Of a DNA stretch of 8,575 bases, positions 6,236-8,575 are shown piece after piece. Position numbers and translations under genes: made by a program. The DNA is from Candidatus Latescibacteria bacterium 4484_7 (GTDB lineage: Bacteria; Krumholzibacteriota; Krumholzibacteriia; Krumholzibacteriales; Krumholzibacteriaceae): assembly GCA_002085285.1 (NCBI GenBank), contig NATK01000051.1:1-8575 (forward strand), given 5' to 3'. Each line of letters begins with the position of its first letter. Positions within the stretch are counted from its first letter, which is position 1. The notes beneath the pieces were generated by a model. The model did no database searches. It had not been told where the DNA came from and was given only the letters and a program-made list of their open reading frames with translations.

Positions 6236-7231
6236 TCAGCGGATGTAAACCTCGGCCGGCATCCCTATCTTGAGAGTCTTCCCACCCTTTAGAAGTCTTA
6301 CCTTCGCGGCATATACGAGCTCGGCCCTCGAATCTCTCGTCTGCACGTTTTTCGGAGTGAATTCCGCTTCACTCGAAACGCTCGATATGACTCCGATCAA
6401 CGATCGGCTGACCGAATCCACCTTCACCGTGACAGTGTCACCTATCGCTACGCTTCCGAGCTCCCTGCCGCTTATGTACACCCTCAGCCAGAAGCGTGAA
6501 GTGTCGACGAGCTTGTATATCGGCATTCCCACCCGAGCAAACTCTCCGACCTCCGTATACCTCTCTTCGACAACCGCATCGATCGGCGAGGTGATCGCGC
6601 CGTCTGCAATCCGGGCATCAAGCAGCTCGATGCTTGATGCGATCTTGTGCTTCTGAGCATCGAGAGCCTCGAGCTTTGCCTTGGCGAGTTTCAGCCTGCT
6701 CTTTGCGATTGTCAGGGCCGTTAATGCATCATCAAACTGCTGCTGCGTAGCCGATCCCTTTTTGAACAAGCCTCCAATGCGATCGTACCTCTTCTGCACG
6801 TTGTTGAGATTGACTTCGGCCTGCACCGCCTCCTCCTCGAACGCCGCCTTATTCGCAGTCAACTCGTTCATTCCTGCTTCGACTTCATTCTTCTTCAATC
6901 TCAGCTTCTCTACGTCCAAGAGGCATAGGGTATCGCCCTTCGACACCGTTTCGCCTTCGTCTCTCGTGAGCTTGAGGACCGTTCCAGACGTCTCCGCACT
7001 CAAGGTGACTTCTTTCGCCTCGAGCGTACCGGAACCGACGAACCCTTCGGGCACCTTTTCGCTGCATCCCGAAACTCCCACAACGATCAATGTCGCAATC
7101 AAAATGGAGGCCACGCCAAAACCGATGTTACAAATCCTCACCTTACCTCTTGCGTCATCTTGACGGGGTTGCTCCGCTGAACTTGTCACGACTAGGGCCA
7201 GGTGTGAAAGATTCATCTTCTCGATAGACAT
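6236..7231 (-). CDS. HlyD/YbhG-type periplasmic adaptor (membrane fusion) protein, predicted lipoprotein
   Basis: With the start used here the protein has 331 residues. Residues 31-55 are a hydrophobic segment ending VGVSGC (Cys56), a lipobox that suggests lipid anchoring. Residues about 65-107 form the first half of a lipoyl-like domain (VTLSAETSGTVLKL, DEGETVSKGDTL). A long coiled-coil hairpin follows (about 110-152 and 161-208) with tip GLFKKGSATQQQFDDA, the part that would meet a TolC-like channel. ITSPIDAVVEE (213-223) begins the second lipoyl half, then a beta-barrel region to the end. The ATG at 7231 is preceded by GGAGGAG at 7244-7238 with good spacing; an ATG at 7246 overlaps that site and lacks its own. 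However, the 30 residues before the hydrophobic stretch are unusually long for a lipoprotein signal, and a GTG at 7141 preceded by AGAGG would give a textbook 25-residue signal (VRIC to VSGC). It is the first gene of the exporter operon. No outer-membrane channel gene is in the window. Confidence 0.93.
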   Translation of the reverse strand: MSIEKMNLSHLALVVTSSAEQPRQDDARGKVRICNIGFGVASILIATLIVVGVSGCSEKVPEGFVGSGTLEAKEVTLSAETSGTVLKLTRDEGETVSKGDTLCLLDVEKLRLKKNEVEAGMNELTANKAAFEEEAVQAEVNLNNVQKRYDRIGGLFKKGSATQQQFDDALTALTIAKSRLKLAKAKLEALDAQKHKIASSIELLDARIADGAITSPIDAVVEERYTEVGEFARVGMPIYKLVDTSRFWLRVYISGRELGSVAIGDTVTVKVDSVSRSLIGVISSVSSEAEFTPKNVQTRDSRAELVYAAKVRLLKGGKTLKIGMPAEVYIR

Positions 7232-7237
7232 CTTTGA

Positions 7238-7244
7238 CTCCTCC
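7238..7244 (-). promoter_or_regulatory. Shine-Dalgarno site favouring the adaptor start at 7231
   Basis: GGAGGAG on the minus strand ends 6 nt before the ATG at 7231. It overlaps the upstream in-frame ATG at 7246, which therefore cannot use it, so the longer start is unlikely. Confidence 0.6.
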
Positions 7245-7307
7245 ATAGATTTTTTTCAAAAGACACACTGCAATTCTCGCCGAAATATATCACAGCCACC
7301 GTGCAGG

Positions 7308-7337
7308 TATAAATAATTAACGTGGATTGATCTGCAA
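7308..7337 (-). promoter_or_regulatory. candidate promoter of the exporter operon
   Basis: On the minus strand TTGCAG (7337-7332) and TTTATA (7313-7308) are separated by 18 nt within the only AT-rich patch of the 150-bp spacer. Transcription would begin near 7300, leaving a leader of about 70 nt before the adaptor. The match to a sigma-70 consensus is partial and the organism's own consensus is unknown. Confidence 0.3.
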
Positions 7338-7360
7338 ATCGGCCCCTTGTGGCGCCCGAT
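7338..7360 (-). terminator. weak terminator-like hairpin after the beta-propeller gene
   Basis: ATCGG (7360-7356 on the minus strand) pairs with CCGAT (7342-7338), with further G-C pairs inside around ACAA. It is followed by only three Ts. It begins 22 nt after the stop of the beta-propeller gene and ends directly before the candidate promoter of the next operon, which supports a boundary between transcription units. The short T-run makes it a weak call. Confidence 0.35.
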
Positions 7361-7381
7361 GATCACGAAGAGGCCAACAGA

Positions 7382-8575
7382 CTATTTTACAAGCACGAGC
7401 TTTCTTGTCGTCTCAAGTGTCCCCGCCTTGACCTTGCAGAAATATACGCCTGAAGAAACGATTCTGCCGTGGTCGTTCTTCCCATCCCATTCTACCTCAT
7501 GCCGACCGGGCATACATCCTTTGAGATAGAATCTACACACGCAGCGGCCGCCGGAATCGTAAATTCCCACCTCGACGTCGCTCGCTCTCGCTATAGAGAA
7601 CGCTATTCTCGTGCTCGGATTGAAGGGGTTGGGAAAGTTGGTCAGAGCAAGAGGTATGGGTGCCTCTTGCTCTGCGGCATCATCTTTCTCCAGGGCGAAC
7701 GAGACCAATGCGTCCCTTGTGTTCCCCTGAAAAACGACATATGCCATTCTGCCCGATATGAAGGGCGTTCCCGGCGCTGTGTCTTCGGCAACCTCTCCGT
7801 CGTCGCCCTTGCTTTGATAAAGGGATGCATCGAATCTCTCGATCACCGCATCGCCACCATTCACCAAAGTGGATGTATCTATCGCGTACAGCGACCCGCC
7901 CTTACCTGCCGCGTAAATATGTTCCTTCGTTGCGACGACCCCGGATGGCTCAATGCCACACAGGTCGATTCTTTCCAGCATCCGCCCATCGAGGCCGAGC
8001 AGAAAAAGTGCAGCCCCTTCATCCGTTGACGACACCATTGCCATCGTCTCGACCGTATCGACTCCTTGTTGCATCGGCACGGTACACGGAGGACCAAGCG
8101 GGTGGTCACCACATCTCGCGCTCCAGGCTATCGACCCGTCTCTGAGTGAAACCCCCCTCACCTTCCCCGACAAACCGACGGAGACGACTATCGTATCTAT
8201 GGCAACGAGCGGAAAGGCCGGAGCCTCTCCCGCCACAGTCGCCCAGAGGAGTTCGCCCGTAGCTGCGGAAAAGCTCTCAATCTTCCCCTCGTAATCGACT
8301 ACCGCCACATTTCCATCAAGACAAACAGGAGGAAACGGAGGGATGTATTCATTCTCTTCGAACGTTCTTATCCACAGCGGTTGACCTGTGAAGGCGTCCA
8401 ACGCAACAAGGCGATCTCGTCCTCCGGACACGGCCTCGTGCACACCCGCTACTACGAGACCTTCATATATCGTGGGCGCAGACACCCTGCACCCAGCCGA
8501 CAACGTGGAAGACGCATCGAATCTCCATATGCGCTCACCGTCGGCTCCCTTCAAAGCCTCGAGCGTGGAGCCGCA
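7382..8575 (-). CDS. secreted PQQ-type beta-propeller protein with C-terminal FlgD-like/T9SS-type tail, 5' end outside window
   Basis: The frame is open from the window edge to TAG at 7384-7382, with 397 residues visible. A TTG at 8554 could be read as a start, but the preceding codons give GSTLEALKGADGERIWRFDA, a continuous PQQ-propeller repeat, so the gene continues upstream. Further blades are visible as LVALDAFTGQPLWIRTF, IESFSAATGELLWAT, VRGVSLRDGSIAWSA and GSLYAIDTSTL. The last 85 residues (about 313-397) are a separate beta-sandwich: NFPNPFNPSTRIAFSI, VEVGIYDSGGRCV, WDGKNDHGRIVSSGVYFCKVKAG in pieces, ending RKLVLVK. This matches the FlgD-Ig-like tails that resemble type IX secretion sorting domains, so the protein is probably exported and surface-bound. 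No quinoprotein active site is evident, so it may be a structural or binding propeller. It contains several Cys residues, which could form disulphides outside the cytoplasm. Function unknown. Confidence 0.9.
   Translation of the reverse strand, partial: CGSTLEALKGADGERIWRFDASSTLSAGCRVSAPTIYEGLVVAGVHEAVSGGRDRLVALDAFTGQPLWIRTFEENEYIPPFPPVCLDGNVAVVDYEGKIESFSAATGELLWATVAGEAPAFPLVAIDTIVVSVGLSGKVRGVSLRDGSIAWSARCGDHPLGPPCTVPMQQGVDTVETMAMVSSTDEGAALFLLGLDGRMLERIDLCGIEPSGVVATKEHIYAAGKGGSLYAIDTSTLVNGGDAVIERFDASLYQSKGDDGEVAEDTAPGTPFISGRMAYVVFQGNTRDALVSFALEKDDAAEQEAPIPLALTNFPNPFNPSTRIAFSIARASDVEVGIYDSGGRCVCRFYLKGCMPGRHEVEWDGKNDHGRIVSSGVYFCKVKAGTLETTRKLVLVK

Noticed and set aside
8552..8554. TTG at 8554 as the start of the beta-propeller protein
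   Set aside because: The frame continues to the window edge and the extra codons complete a typical propeller repeat; no signal peptide begins there.

Overview
The window looks like chromosomal DNA from a diderm bacterium, roughly mid-50s % GC by eye. Every gene I can support reads on the minus strand, from high to low coordinates. Three features suggest the diderm cell plan: lipoprotein-type signals (lipobox-Cys), a periplasmic adaptor of the HlyD family, and a C-terminal FlgD-like/type-IX-secretion-like tail ('NPFNPSTR'). Such tails are common in the FCB group and neighbouring candidate phyla (Krumholzibacteriota, Latescibacterota, Eisenbacteria and similar). Heavy use of ATA (Ile) and AGG/AGA (Arg) codons in all genes is compatible with one of these uncultured lineages, but I cannot place it more precisely.

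Layout, in the direction of transcription: (1) 8575-7382, the 3' part of a secreted PQQ-type beta-propeller protein with a C-terminal FlgD-like tail, truncated by the window edge. (2) A 150-bp spacer with a terminator-like hairpin and a candidate promoter. (3) 7231-2041, a five-gene ABC-2 exporter operon: HlyD-type lipoprotein adaptor, ATPase 1, ATPase 2, permease 1, permease 2. This gene order matches E. coli ybhG-ybhF-ybhS-ybhR, except that the tandem-ATPase protein YbhF is here two separate genes joined by an ATGA overlap. (4) A 247-bp spacer containing a duplicated 19-nt element, several short inverted repeats and an orphan perfect Shine-Dalgarno sequence. (5) 1793-1, a lipoprotein S9-family (prolyl-oligopeptidase-like) serine peptidase, cut off by the window edge just before the expected catalytic His.

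The two ATPases and two permeases should form a hetero-oligomeric ABC-2 pump in the inner membrane. The adaptor would connect it to an outer-membrane TolC-like channel that is not encoded here. The most informative observation is that the two ATPases are degenerate in complementary ways. ATPase 1 has a normal LSGGM signature but a Pro in place of the switch His. ATPase 2 has the switch His but an LPPGI signature. Their heterodimer should therefore have one complete and one degenerate ATP site.

Other points of interest are a 50-codon in-frame small ORF in the only large gap between the coupled exporter genes, and the structured repeat region upstream of the peptidase. I see no RNA genes, insertion sequences or CRISPR arrays. 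A new system is not proven here; the window is mostly a recognisable exporter operon with some unusual details.
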